Origin: Williamsia sp. 1138
GTDB taxonomy: Bacteria; Actinomycetota; Actinomycetes; Mycobacteriales; Mycobacteriaceae
DNA: 64,000 nt
Direction of reading: 5' to 3'
Assembly (NCBI RefSeq): GCF_002095435.2
Contig: NZ_MJEJ02000045.1
Span: 62,001 to 126,000 of the forward strand
The position numbers and the translations under genes were made by a program. Within the stretch, counting starts at the first letter, position 1, and each line of letters starts with the position of its first letter. This document shows positions 42,570-50,997 of this stretch, one piece after another. The notes under the pieces are model-generated. The model was not told the origin of the DNA, made no database searches, and saw nothing but the letters and a program-made list of their open reading frames with translations.

Positions 42570-42605
42570 TGGTCCTCCGTTGGATTATTGCTTTCCTGCC
42601 AATGT

Positions 42606-42619
42606 TAGAACACGTTCCA
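42606..42619. promoter_or_regulatory. KstR-like operator between aldehyde dehydrogenase and methyltransferase
   Basis: TAGAACACGTTCCA matches all 8 fixed bases. It lies 36 nt before the aldehyde dehydrogenase ATG and 49 nt before the divergent methyltransferase start at 42669. Confidence 0.85.
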
Positions 42620-42668
42620 GTTTTGAGGAATGGAGTTGGTGGCACCGATCTGCGCTACCTTCGGTTCG

Positions 42669-43472
42669 ATGACGGAAACGGCCAGTTCTGAGGCGTCGCC
42701 CGCAAATCTCGTCGCTCGTCTGCGAGCGGCCGGCTGCGCCTTTGCCGAGGAGGAAGCGCAGATCCTGCTGGCGGCCGCCGCGGACGCGGTGACCCTCGAG
42801 CGGCTGGTGCAGCGCCGCGTCGCCGGCGAACCGTTGGAATATGTCGTCGGGGCGGTTGAGTTCGGCGGGCTGCGCGTGTCGCTGATGCCCGGGGTGTTCG
42901 TGCCGAGGCAGCGGTCGGTGCTGCTGGTCGAGATCGCCGCCGAACTCGCTGCGTCGGCGGCGACGATCGTCGATCTGTGCTGCGGGTCGGGGGCCCTCGG
43001 GGCTGTGCTGGCAACCCGGCTGCCCGGCGCGTCGATCATCGCCGCAGACATCGACCCGATCGCGACGGAGTGCGCCCGGGTGAACCTCGCCGGACGCGGC
43101 CAGGTCTACCTCGGCGATCTCTTCGAGGCCCTACCGCAGGCGATACGGGGCCGAATCGATCTGGTGGTGTGCAACGCGCCGTATGTCCCGACGTCAGCCA
43201 TCGCGATGATGCCGCCCGAGGCCCGGGTCCACGAACCGCAGGCGACTCTCGACGGCGGCGCAGACGGGCTCGATCTGCTGCGGCGGGTTGCCCGCGAAGC
43301 AGTGCCATGGATGGCTAGTTCGTCGCACCTGGTGATGGAAGTGGGTGAGAGCCAGGCAGATACGGCGCGGCAAATCTTTGCTGCCGCCGGCTTCGCGGCC
43401 TCGATCCGACGCGACGACGACAGAGGTGCCGTCGCCGTCGTCGGGACCCGCGACGCTACTGACCGGGCTTGA
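42669..43472 (+). CDS. HemK/PrmC-like N5-glutamine methyltransferase family protein
   Basis: This 267-residue Rossmann-fold AdoMet methyltransferase has the SAM motif VDLCCGSGALGAVLA, AADIDPIATECARVN, and a catalytic-type loop DLVVCNAPYVPTSAI. PrmC enzymes have NPPY there; the NAPY variant characterises a separate actinobacterial branch. GGFVFVPRQRSVLLVE-like sequence precedes it. The substrate is probably a Gln side chain of a protein, but a release-factor role is doubtful with NAPY. ATG 42669 is chosen; ATG 42630 would start 11 nt after the KstR-like site. It overlaps the convergent mhuD by 17 nt. Confidence 0.8.
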   Translation: MTETASSEASPANLVARLRAAGCAFAEEEAQILLAAAADAVTLERLVQRRVAGEPLEYVVGAVEFGGLRVSLMPGVFVPRQRSVLLVEIAAELAASAATIVDLCCGSGALGAVLATRLPGASIIAADIDPIATECARVNLAGRGQVYLGDLFEALPQAIRGRIDLVVCNAPYVPTSAIAMMPPEARVHEPQATLDGGADGLDLLRRVAREAVPWMASSSHLVMEVGESQADTARQIFAAAGFAASIRRDDDRGAVAVVGTRDATDRA

Positions 43473-43764
43473 CGTCCAGGACGACCTCGAATTCGAGCAG
43501 GTCGGCGCCGCTGGAGACCGGCTTGGCGCGTTCCCCGGCGTGTGCCTCCCGTGCGGGTCCGGCGGCCCAGGCCGCGAAGGACTCTTCCGATTCCCATTGC
43601 GTTACGACGAAATAGCGATCATCGCCCTTGACCGGACGCAAGAGCTGGAAGCCGAGAAAGCCCGGGGACCCGTCCACGGAGTGCGCGCGATGTGCAAACC
43701 GCTTCTCCAACTCGGGTCCGGAACCTTCGGGAACGGAAATCGCGTTTATCTTCACAACAGCCAT
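43456..43764 (-). CDS. mhuD: MhuD-like haem-degrading monooxygenase
   Basis: This 102-residue ferredoxin-like (ABM-fold) protein is almost co-linear with Mtb MhuD (Rv3592). It has VVKINAISVPEG, PGFLGFQLLRPVKGDDRYF and the haem-site residues Asn7, Trp66 and His75 at identical positions. MhuD cleaves haem to mycobilin isomers and free iron without releasing CO. This supports haem iron use in the cytosol. It opens the Mtb-like Rv3592-Rv3579c block and is divergent from the hydrolase gene. Its 3' end overlaps the methyltransferase gene by 17 nt on the opposite strand. Confidence 0.93.
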   Translation of the reverse strand: MAVVKINAISVPEGSGPELEKRFAHRAHSVDGSPGFLGFQLLRPVKGDDRYFVVTQWESEESFAAWAAGPAREAHAGERAKPVSSGADLLEFEVVLDVKPGQ

Positions 43765-43855
43765 GGCGTCACATTACCGTCGCGGCCGGGCCGCACGACC
43801 TCTGCTGCCGGAGGTGCGATGCCGATGCCGTCCCGTCCGGATAACGTTCTACCCC

Positions 43856-44656
43856 GTGAGCGCGGACACGGGATTCATCGACTACGGCGGAATGCCGGAT
43901 CAGCCGCCGATCGTCCTGATGCACGGGCTGATGGGCCGCGGACGGACGTGGCGGCGGCAGATCCCCTGGTTGCGGCGGTATGGCCGGGTCTTCACCTTCG
44001 ATGCGGCCTGGCACACCGGCCGCGACGTCACACCGCCTGCGTCGGCGGAAGAACTCTCCACCGAGCGGTTCGTCGCCGACCTCGCCGAAGTGCTGACCTG
44101 GATCGACATGGGGCCGGCGGTCCTCATCGGCCACTCGATGGGCGCATTGCATTCCTGGTGCGTGGCAGCCGAATACCCGGAATTGGTCTCGGCACTGGTG
44201 ATCGAGGACATGGCTCCCGACTTCCGGGGGCGCACGACGCAGGGCTGGCAGCCATGGTTCGATTCCTGGCCGCCCGAGTTCGCCTCCCTCGAACACGCAC
44301 AGGAGATGTTCGGCGACATCGCCGGGCGCTATTTCTACGAGGCGTTCGACGACGGGGTCCTGCACGGCCGGCTCGACATCTGGGCGCAGATTGCCGACGA
44401 GTGGGGGCAGCGGGACTTCTGGGACCAGTGGCGCCAGGTCTGTGCACCTAGTCTGCTCATCGAGGCCGGCAACAGCGTCGTCCCGCCGGGACAGATGGCG
44501 GGCATGGCCGAATCGAAAGACAACTCGACCTACATCAAGGTTGCCGGCGCGAGCCACCTCGTGCACGACGACGCCCCGGACGAATACCGCGGTGCCGTCG
44601 AGGCCTTCCTCTGTGCGCGACCCGCGCCTTGGCGGAACAAGTACTTCAAACCCTGA
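43856..44656 (+). CDS. Alpha/beta hydrolase (Rv3591c-like)
   Basis: This 266-residue cytosolic hydrolase has LMHGLMGRGRTWRRQ (oxyanion loop), the nucleophile elbow LIGHSMGALHSW (Ser), and GASHLVHDDAP (His) near the end. GTG 43856 (VSADTGFIDYGG) is chosen because the upstream frame overlaps mhuD. It has a weak ribosome-binding site. Mtb keeps the same pair, Rv3591c beside mhuD. The substrate (ester, lactone or peptide) is unknown. It ends 9 nt from the convergent mutY. Confidence 0.85.
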   Translation: MSADTGFIDYGGMPDQPPIVLMHGLMGRGRTWRRQIPWLRRYGRVFTFDAAWHTGRDVTPPASAEELSTERFVADLAEVLTWIDMGPAVLIGHSMGALHSWCVAAEYPELVSALVIEDMAPDFRGRTTQGWQPWFDSWPPEFASLEHAQEMFGDIAGRYFYEAFDDGVLHGRLDIWAQIADEWGQRDFWDQWRQVCAPSLLIEAGNSVVPPGQMAGMAESKDNSTYIKVAGASHLVHDDAPDEYRGAVEAFLCARPAPWRNKYFKP

Positions 44657-44665
44657 TCGACCTGA

Positions 44666-45559
44666 TCAGCCCTCGCCCGCAAGCGCGAATCGGCCGTCGG
44701 ACGTGACCTCCGCGAGGCCGTCGACCAGGAGCGAATCAAGTGCCCGGTCGCGCTGTCCGGTGTCTTTGGTCCACACGATGTCGAGTTGATGTCGCGAGAC
44801 GGGAATGTCGCTGCCGCGCAACACATCGAGAAGTAGGCCGCGGACCTGCCGGTCGGTGCCGGCAAACTTCTGTACCTTGCGGGCCGGGCCGGAATGCGCC
44901 GGCGACCCCGCTGCCACCCACCGACAATCGGTCAATGGGCAACGCTCGCACCGCGGATTCTTCGCGACACACACGAGCGCCCCCAGCTCCATCAGGGCGG
45001 CCGAGAAACGTGGGGCCCGCGAATCATCGGGCAGCAGCAATTGGGCGTCGACGAGATCAGCACGGGCCGGATTGCCTGGTTCGGCCCGGGCATGAACCGC
45101 CCGGGCGATCACCCGTCGCACATTGGTGTCGACCACCGGAACGGACTGTCCATAGGCAAAGCAGGCGATTGCTCGCGCCGTGTAATCACCGATTCCGGGC
45201 AGCGTCAGCAGCACGTCCACGTCCGCGGGCACCACGTCGTCGTGGTCGGCGGCCAGGACCGCGGAACAGGCGTGCAGCCGCATCGCGCGCCGCGGATAGC
45301 CGAGTTTGCCCCACGCGCGCACCACTTCGCCGACCGGTGCAGCCGCCATGGCCGACGGCACCGGCCACCGCTCCACCCACTGCTCCCAGATGGGCGCGAC
45401 CCGCGACACCGGGGTCTGCTGCAACATGATCTCGCTGATCAGGATGTGCCAGGCGGTCACCCCGTCCCGGCGCCATGGCAGGTCTCGCTCGGCGACGTCG
45501 AACCATCCCAGGAGCTTGCCCGGCGCGACGGGATCGGGACGAGGCACAATGTCACCCAT
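44666..45559 (-). CDS. mutY: MutY adenine DNA glycosylase
   Basis: This 297-residue base-excision-repair enzyme removes adenine opposite 8-oxoguanine. Motifs are ISEIMLQQTPVSRV, the helix-hairpin-helix LPGIGDYTARAIACFAYG, VPVVDTNVRRV (catalytic Asp), and the 4Fe-4S ligands in CVAKNPRCERCPLTDC. There is no C-terminal NUDT1-like recognition domain beyond a short winged region, as in Mtb MutY (304 aa). Its ATG (45559-45557) overlaps the start of the divergent carbonic anhydrase gene in the palindrome CATG. Transcription in each direction must therefore initiate inside the other gene. Confidence 0.95.
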   Translation of the reverse strand: MGDIVPRPDPVAPGKLLGWFDVAERDLPWRRDGVTAWHILISEIMLQQTPVSRVAPIWEQWVERWPVPSAMAAAPVGEVVRAWGKLGYPRRAMRLHACSAVLAADHDDVVPADVDVLLTLPGIGDYTARAIACFAYGQSVPVVDTNVRRVIARAVHARAEPGNPARADLVDAQLLLPDDSRAPRFSAALMELGALVCVAKNPRCERCPLTDCRWVAAGSPAHSGPARKVQKFAGTDRQVRGLLLDVLRGSDIPVSRHQLDIVWTKDTGQRDRALDSLLVDGLAEVTSDGRFALAGEG

Positions 45560-46211
45560 GGCTCAGACAACTCCGGCGCAGGCGTGGAAACAGCTGCGCG
45601 AAGGCAATGAACGTTTCGTGGCAGGCAAGTCGGCTCATCCCAGCCAGGGTATCGAGGACCGCCACCGGCTCACCGGCGGCCAGCATCCCAAAGCGGTGCT
45701 GTTCGGTTGCGCCGACTCGCGCGTGGCAGCCGAGATCATCTTCGACCAGGGACTCGGCGACATGTTCGTCATCCGCACGGCCGGTCACGTCATCGACTCC
45801 GCGGTGCTCGGTTCGATCGAGTACGCGACCGAGGTGCTGGGCGTTCCGCTCATCGCGATCCTCGGCCACGACAGCTGTGGTGCGGTCCGCGCCACCCTCG
45901 ACGCCCTCGACGACCTCCAGATCCCCGGTGGCTTCATCCGCGACGTCGTCGAACGCGTGACCCCGAGCATCCTGGCCGGCCGCAGCGAAGGCCTGACCCG
46001 CGTCGACGAGTTCGAGGCGCGGCACGTCAAGGAGACCGGCCGGTTGATGGTGCAGCGCAGTCGCTTCATCGCAGACCGGGTCGAGAAGGGTGAGGTCGGC
46101 ATCGTCGGCCTGACCTACGAACTGTCCGAGGGCAAAGTCCGGCTGCGCGGCACCCTGGGCGACGTCGGCGAAGACACCAGCGACCCGGAGACGCCCAGCC
46201 TCAACGCCTAG
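45558..46211 (+). CDS. canB: Beta-class carbonic anhydrase (CanB-like)
   Basis: This 217-residue zinc enzyme interconverts CO2 and bicarbonate. It shows CADSRV (Cys, Asp-Arg dyad) and ILGHDSCGAVRATL (zinc His and Cys) of type beta. The active-site loop EGNERFVAGKSAHPSQ sits near the N-terminus. ATG 45558 fits the family; an ATG at 45549 would add three residues. The mutY/canB divergence is conserved in Mtb (Rv3589/Rv3588c), but here the start codons overlap. A short direct repeat follows the gene. Confidence 0.94.
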   Translation: MAQTTPAQAWKQLREGNERFVAGKSAHPSQGIEDRHRLTGGQHPKAVLFGCADSRVAAEIIFDQGLGDMFVIRTAGHVIDSAVLGSIEYATEVLGVPLIAILGHDSCGAVRATLDALDDLQIPGGFIRDVVERVTPSILAGRSEGLTRVDEFEARHVKETGRLMVQRSRFIADRVEKGEVGIVGLTYELSEGKVRLRGTLGDVGEDTSDPETPSLNA

Positions 46212-46214
46212 TCC

Positions 46215-46278
46215 AGCTCCGCTCTGCTGCGCTGCGTCTCACACCATCGGTTCGAGCTCCGCTGCGCTGCGTCTCACA
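46215..46278 (+). repeat. Imperfect direct repeat downstream of canB
   Basis: AGCTCCGCT-CTGCTGCGCTGCGTCTCACA (46215-46243) and a 5-nt shorter copy (46255-46278) are separated by 11 nt, in the 134-nt gap before the next gene. No hairpin is evident. The origin is unknown. Confidence 0.75.
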
Positions 46279-46345
46279 GGCCCCGATATGCGACACGCCG
46301 CGTCCGGTGACCCGGTGTGTGGCTACCGGCCACTAGCGTCAGGGT

Positions 46346-47110
46346 GTGCTAGATCCTCAGGGCCCATTGCCACCGGAAATCTACTGGCGCCGACGCGCAC
46401 TGGCGGTCGGCGTCCTGGTGGTCGTGCTCGCAGTGATCATCGGCCTCATCTTCTGGGTGACCAGCGACGGCGGCGGAAAGAACACCGCGAACTCCACTGA
46501 TCTCTCGGGTACCCCCAGTTACGCACTGCCGTCGGCCTACAGCGATCCGTCGGCCTCGGCGTCGGGTGTGCCCGGGGTCAGTGGTGGCTCCGGCGGTGGC
46601 GGCGGCGATGTCGCAGCGCCCGGCGAGTCACCTGCTGCGGGTGAACCCGGGATCCCCGGCGGCACCCCTGCCGGTGAGACCCCGCAGCCGGTCCCCGCCA
46701 GCGGCCTGTGCCCCGACCAGAACATCTCGGTGGTGCTCTACACCGACAAGCCCGCATACACAGAAGGCGAACAGCCGATCTTCACGATCGCCGTCACCAA
46801 CGCCGGGCTCTCCGAATGCACCAGGGACGTCGGCAAGGCGATGCAGAGCGTCACGGTGCTCAACCTCGCCGGCGACCGCCGCATCTGGGCCTCAGGCGAC
46901 TGCGCACCCGTCGAAGGCGTGAACAACCAGCTGCTCAAACCCGGACAACAGGTCAAGGACACCATCGACTGGTCCGGCACCACCAGTACCCCGGGCTGCG
47001 AGACCGTCCGCCAGCCGGTAGCACCCGGCGCCTACCAGGCCGTCGCGCGAATCGGCGAAAAGGCAAGCGCCCCGATCACATTCAACGTGAATCGCCCGGC
47101 CGCGCAGTAA
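46346..47110 (+). CDS. Single-pass membrane protein (Rv3587c-like)
   Basis: This 254-residue protein has a short cytoplasmic N-terminus (LDPQGPLPPEIYWRRR), one membrane helix (~18-40, LAVGVLVVVLAVIIGLIFWVT), a Gly/Ser/Pro-rich linker (~45-115) and an external beta-sandwich-like domain. That domain (LCPDQNISVVLYTDKPAYTEG to APITFNVNRP) has paired cysteines. The start is GTG 46346. The same place in Mtb holds Rv3587c, a conserved membrane protein of unknown function. It ends 29 nt from the convergent disA. Confidence 0.8.
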   Translation: MLDPQGPLPPEIYWRRRALAVGVLVVVLAVIIGLIFWVTSDGGGKNTANSTDLSGTPSYALPSAYSDPSASASGVPGVSGGSGGGGGDVAAPGESPAAGEPGIPGGTPAGETPQPVPASGLCPDQNISVVLYTDKPAYTEGEQPIFTIAVTNAGLSECTRDVGKAMQSVTVLNLAGDRRIWASGDCAPVEGVNNQLLKPGQQVKDTIDWSGTTSTPGCETVRQPVAPGAYQAVARIGEKASAPITFNVNRPAAQ

Positions 47111-47138
47111 TATGTGCTCGCTCTGACCTTCGGGCGAC

Positions 47139-48221
47139 TCAGTCGAAGCGTTCGATGCTGGATTCTGCGAGGCGGGACAAGCCCTCTCGGATGTGGCGGG
47201 CCCAGATGCTGCCGATGCCTTCGACGGCCTGCAGGTCCGCCGCTGTTGCCGCCAGCAACGCTTGCAGCGTGCCGTAGCTGCGCACCAGGCGGTCGATGTG
47301 CGCGAACTGCAGCCGGGGGATCCGCGCCAGCAAACGGTAGCCACGGGGGCTCATCGCGATGTCCTGGGCGTCGATCGTGTTGGGATAGCCGAAAGCCCGG
47401 GCGAGCGCGGTCAGGTCCAGCAGGTCTGCGTCGGTGAGTTCTTCCACCGCGGCGAGGGCCTGCTCGACTTCTTGTGTGCTCGCCGGTTCCGGGCTGGCGA
47501 AGTAGTCACGCACCACCAACTCGCGTTGAGAGTCGTTCTCGCCCACCAGTTCCTCGAGCTGCAGACTGAGCTGGCGGCCGTTGACGCCGAGTTCCAGGAC
47601 GTAGTGCTTGATCTCGTCGCGAACCCGCCGGACCATCTCCAGGCGCTGCACCACGGTCATGGCGTCGCGCAGCGTCACGTAGTCCTCGATCTCCGATCGC
47701 GACAGCTGCGCGCTGACCTCGTCGAGGCGGGTCTTGTACCGCTCGAGGGTGGCCACCGCCAGGTTGGCGCGGGAGAGAATCGCATCGGAACCCTCTACGA
47801 CATAACGGATTCCGGCGACGTATGCGCTCACGATCGACATCGACGCGCTGACCGAGATGACGGGGTAACCGGTCTGGATGGCGGTCCGCTCGGCGGATCG
47901 GTGACGGGTTCCGGACTCGTCGGTGGGGATCGACGGATCGGGGACGAGTTGCACGTTGGCGCGCACGATTCGACTCCCGTCGGTCGAGAGCACCACGGCA
48001 CCGTCCATCTTGGAGAGCTCGCGGAGGCGGGTCGGGGCGAACGCGACGTCGAGGTGGAAGCCACCGGCACAGATGCGTTCGACTTCGGGATCATGACCGA
48101 TGACGATCAGGGCACCGGTACGGCCACGCAGGATACGTTCGAGGCCGTCTCGCAGCGGGGTGCCAGGCGCCAGCCGGGCAATCGTCGTGCGAAGCAGGTC
48201 CGAGGCCGGAACCTCAGCCAT
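47139..48221 (-). CDS. disA: DisA diadenylate cyclase
   Basis: This 360-residue enzyme makes the second messenger c-di-AMP from two ATP. The N-terminal DAC domain (~20-150) carries [11 protein letters not shown] (DGA motif) and [13 protein letters not shown] (RHR motif). A helical spine (~155-280) and a C-terminal helix-hairpin-helix ([16 protein letters not shown]) that binds branched DNA follow. Length matches Mtb DisA (358 aa). ATG 48221 follows AAAGGCGCC; ATG 48239 is possible. It would normally follow radA directly, but here a thioesterase gene on the other strand lies between them. Confidence 0.95.
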   Translation of the reverse strand: MAEVPASDLLRTTIARLAPGTPLRDGLERILRGRTGALIVIGHDPEVERICAGGFHLDVAFAPTRLRELSKMDGAVVLSTDGSRIVRANVQLVPDPSIPTDESGTRHRSAERTAIQTGYPVISVSASMSIVSAYVAGIRYVVEGSDAILSRANLAVATLERYKTRLDEVSAQLSRSEIEDYVTLRDAMTVVQRLEMVRRVRDEIKHYVLELGVNGRQLSLQLEELVGENDSQRELVVRDYFASPEPASTQEVEQALAAVEELTDADLLDLTALARAFGYPNTIDAQDIAMSPRGYRLLARIPRLQFAHIDRLVRSYGTLQALLAATAADLQAVEGIGSIWARHIREGLSRLAESSIERFD

Positions 48222-48268
48222 GAGGCGCCTTTCTGTCATGAAGCAGGTGGAGACTAGATTAGCTGTCT

Positions 48269-48835
48269 GTGAAAACCTCTTTCGTGTTGCCCGACGACCT
48301 GGTCCCCGCGCAGCGCTCGCCGAAGGCTCCGGCGGCGGGCGGGCCCGTCCGGGCGCACAACCCGATGTGCTTCGGATGCGGCAAGGATGCGCCGGCCGGT
48401 CTGCATCTCACGGCCGTTGCGGGCGAAGGGGTCGACATCACCGCTCGTATGCAGGTGGAGCCACGTTTCGAGGGCGGACCCGGCGTGATCCACGGCGGCA
48501 TCCTGTCGTCGGCGTTCGACGAGGCGATGGGTCTCGCACAGTGGATGGTCGGAGCGATCGCCGTGACCGCCCATCTGGAGATCGACTTCGCCAAGCCGAT
48601 ACCGATCGGCAGCGAGTTGCGCATCGAGGCCGAATGCATCGGTGAGGTACGTCGCAAGCTGTACACCCGCGCGGTCGCGTACCTGGGCGACGATACGGAA
48701 CCGGTCGGGGCCGCCCACGCGCTGTTCATCAAGATCAAGCCACTCGAGCACTACCGCGACAGTTTCGCCGCCAGCGGTGCGGCGGACTTCTACGCCGACA
48801 AGGTGGCCCGTAGAGAACGTAGCGGCGGCGCCTAG
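48269..48835 (+). CDS. PaaI-type hotdog-fold thioesterase
   Basis: This 188-residue single hotdog domain has [18 protein letters not shown] near the N-terminus and the catalytic [17 protein letters not shown] at ~78-94, as in PaaI/YiiD-like acyl-CoA thioesterases. The start is GTG 48269. It lies on the + strand between disA and radA on the - strand, 47 nt from the disA start and 11 nt from the radA stop. Mtb has radA and disA next to each other. Its substrate is unknown; acyl-CoA hydrolysis is the family function. Confidence 0.88.
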   Translation: MKTSFVLPDDLVPAQRSPKAPAAGGPVRAHNPMCFGCGKDAPAGLHLTAVAGEGVDITARMQVEPRFEGGPGVIHGGILSSAFDEAMGLAQWMVGAIAVTAHLEIDFAKPIPIGSELRIEAECIGEVRRKLYTRAVAYLGDDTEPVGAAHALFIKIKPLEHYRDSFAASGAADFYADKVARRERSGGA

Positions 48836-48846
48836 GGGAGTGTGCG

Positions 48847-50244
48847 CTAGAACGAGTAGGGGCTCGAGGGGCCCTTCAGGGCGACGCGCATGGCCGTCTG
48901 TAGATCAGCGACCTGCGTGATCTTGATGCCGGAGGGCAGATCGAGCGAGCCGGCCGGGACGATGGCGTGTTTGAAGCCCAGTCGCTTCGCCTCCGCCACT
49001 CGCCTGCCCACTCCCGCGACGCGGCGCACCTCACCGGCGAGGCCGATCTCTCCGAGCGCGACCATCGACCCGGGCAATGACCGTTCGGCCAGGATGGAAC
49101 TGAGCGCGAGCGCGACGGCGAGGTCGGCAGCCGGTTCGCTGATCTTCATGCCCCCGACGGTCGCGACGTAGACGTCCTGGTCGAAGGTCGGGAGATTGGC
49201 ACGAGCCGCGCACACCGCCAAGATCATTGCCACTCTTGCCGAATCGATACCGACGACGGCGCGGCGCGGATTGGCCAGACTCGACTTGGACACCAGTGCC
49301 TGCACCTCCCCGAGCAACGGTCGTTTGCCGTCCATCGCCACGGTGATCGCAGTGCCCGCCACGCCGATGTCGCGGTGGTGCAGGAACAGTTCGGACGGAT
49401 CGGTGACCTCGTGGATGCCGTCCTCGCGCTGTTCGAAGCAGCCGACCTCGTCGGCCGCCCCGAACCGGTTCTTGATCCCGCGCACCATGCGCAACGTGGA
49501 GTGCTTGTCGCCTTCGAAGGACAGGACCACGTCGACGAGGTGCTCCAGGGACCTCGGCCCGGCGACGGTGCCGTCCTTGGTGACATGCCCGACGAGGACC
49601 ACCGCGATACCCGAGTTCTTCGCCAGTGACGTCAGAGCGGTTGTGACAGCGCGGATCTGGGTGACACCGCCGTTGACGCCATCGACGCTCTGCGCGACCA
49701 TCGTCTGCACCGAGTCGACGATCATCAGCGAGGGCATGACGGCCTCGGCGTGGCCGAGGACGGCGCCGAGATCGGATTCGGCGGCCAGGTAGATCTCGTC
49801 GTGGACGGCTCCGGTGCGTTCGGCGCGCAGGCGCACCTGCCCCGCGGATTCTTCGCCGGTGACGTAGAGCGCGCGTCTGCCCTGTAGTGCCCACTGTTTG
49901 ACCGCCTCGAGCAACAGCGTGGACTTGCCGACTCCGGGTTCCCCGGCCAGCAAGAGCACCGACCCGGGGACGATCCCTTTGCCCAGCACACGATCGAGCT
50001 CACCGATACCGGTGGAGAAGGCCGCCGCGTTGGTGGCGTCGATCTGGGTCATCGGACGCGCGGGCGTGCCGGGAACCGTCGCGAGCGTAGGGGATTTGCC
50101 GCCGCTGATGCCGGAGGTACCGGCACCGATGGCCGCGACCTCGCCTACCGAACCCCACTCACCGCAATCAGGGCACCGGCCAAGCCATTTCGCGACCTGA
50201 TAGCCACACGCGCTACACCGGTACGTTGTTTTGGTCTTGGCCAC
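48847..50244 (-). CDS. radA: RadA (Sms) DNA repair ATPase/helicase
   Basis: This 465-residue RecA-related protein processes recombination intermediates. It starts with the zinc finger CSACGYQVAKWLGRCPDCGEW, followed by Walker A AGEPGVGKSTLL, Walker B-like LMIVDSVQTM and the family motif KNRFGAADEVG. A Lon-like C-terminal domain spans ~300-440 (VGGMKISEPAADLAVALAL). Mtb RadA (Rv3585) lies directly before disA; here a thioesterase is between. A palindromic repeat follows its 5' side toward lpqE. Confidence 0.95.
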   Translation of the reverse strand: MAKTKTTYRCSACGYQVAKWLGRCPDCGEWGSVGEVAAIGAGTSGISGGKSPTLATVPGTPARPMTQIDATNAAAFSTGIGELDRVLGKGIVPGSVLLLAGEPGVGKSTLLLEAVKQWALQGRRALYVTGEESAGQVRLRAERTGAVHDEIYLAAESDLGAVLGHAEAVMPSLMIVDSVQTMVAQSVDGVNGGVTQIRAVTTALTSLAKNSGIAVVLVGHVTKDGTVAGPRSLEHLVDVVLSFEGDKHSTLRMVRGIKNRFGAADEVGCFEQREDGIHEVTDPSELFLHHRDIGVAGTAITVAMDGKRPLLGEVQALVSKSSLANPRRAVVGIDSARVAMILAVCAARANLPTFDQDVYVATVGGMKISEPAADLAVALALSSILAERSLPGSMVALGEIGLAGEVRRVAGVGRRVAEAKRLGFKHAIVPAGSLDLPSGIKITQVADLQTAMRVALKGPSSPYSF

Positions 50245-50273
50245 CGGGCAACTCTAGCGGCGCCGTCGGACAA

Positions 50274-50340
50274 CCCGGAATTGGTGGCTTCCGGCGACGC
50301 CCACCTGGGGAAACGCTCGCCAGAACCCACCAAGATCGGG
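50274..50340. repeat. Intergenic palindromic repeat, subfamily A, copy 2
   Basis: Arms 50283-50297 (GGTGGCTTCCGGCGA) and 50317-50331 (TCGCCAGAACCCACC) pair at 13 of 15 positions. The segment ctggggaaacgctcgcc to accaagatcggg repeats the right half of 8401-8467. It sits directly before the stop of the minus-strand lpqE-like gene. Confidence 0.8.
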
Positions 50341-50343
50341 TGG

Positions 50344-50997
50344 TTAGTGCGCTTCGCCCTCGGCCTCTTCGACCCCGCGCGGGTGATCCTGGCGCGGGAG
50401 GATGGCGCCGGCGTCGACCGGGACGTCGATGGTGGTCTCGCCGGCCTTCTCGAAGTCGAAGACCATCGGAACGGTCAGGCCGGGGGTCAGGCTCGGCGGT
50501 GCGCCGGTCACGGTGACGGTGATGCGCTCTTCGCTGGGGTCGGTCGGCTCGTTGCTCGTGGTGAGCAGCAGCGCGGGCTCACCGGCACGCAGGGACTGGT
50601 TGGGTCCGATGGTCCTGCGGCCTTCGATCTCGACCTGACCACTGCCGTCGGCGAACGAGATGCCCTCGAGGGTGTCGGTGGTGTCGGGGCTGCCGTTGGA
50701 GATGAGGAATGCCATCTCCAGGGGTCCGCCGTCGACGAACGCCTGAGTACTGCCGTCCTTCGGGAAGATGATGTGCACATCACGGAGTGCGAGAGGTCCG
50801 GCATCGATTTCGTTGCCGTTGATCGCGGGGGCCTGGTCGGCCGTCTGCGCGATCTGTCCGGCGCCGCACGCGGTGGTGCCGATCAGCAGGCCTGACGCGA
50901 TGGTTGCGGCGGCCACTGCCGAGACGAATCGACTGCGCCGGACGCTGCGCACCGACCGAGAACCCGTGGGTTGGGCCGAAACTTTCTGCACTGACAC
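50344..50997 (-). CDS. lpqE: LpqE-like lipoprotein
   Basis: This 217-residue predicted lipoprotein has a long signal peptide (~1-45) with hydrophobic VAAATIASGLLIGTTAC; the Cys after GTTA is the likely lipidation site. The mature part is beta-rich (ALRDVHIIFPKDGSTQAF, MAFLISNGSPDTTDTL), as in LpqE (Rv3584), which also lies between radA and carD in Mtb. GTG 50997 (VSVQKVSAQP) follows CGGAGGAAAACC. Function is unknown. It is a separate unit, divergent from the thioesterase-like gene. Confidence 0.85.
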   Translation of the reverse strand: MSVQKVSAQPTGSRSVRSVRRSRFVSAVAAATIASGLLIGTTACGAGQIAQTADQAPAINGNEIDAGPLALRDVHIIFPKDGSTQAFVDGGPLEMAFLISNGSPDTTDTLEGISFADGSGQVEIEGRRTIGPNQSLRAGEPALLLTTSNEPTDPSEERITVTVTGAPPSLTPGLTVPMVFDFEKAGETTIDVPVDAGAILPRQDHPRGVEEAEGEAH

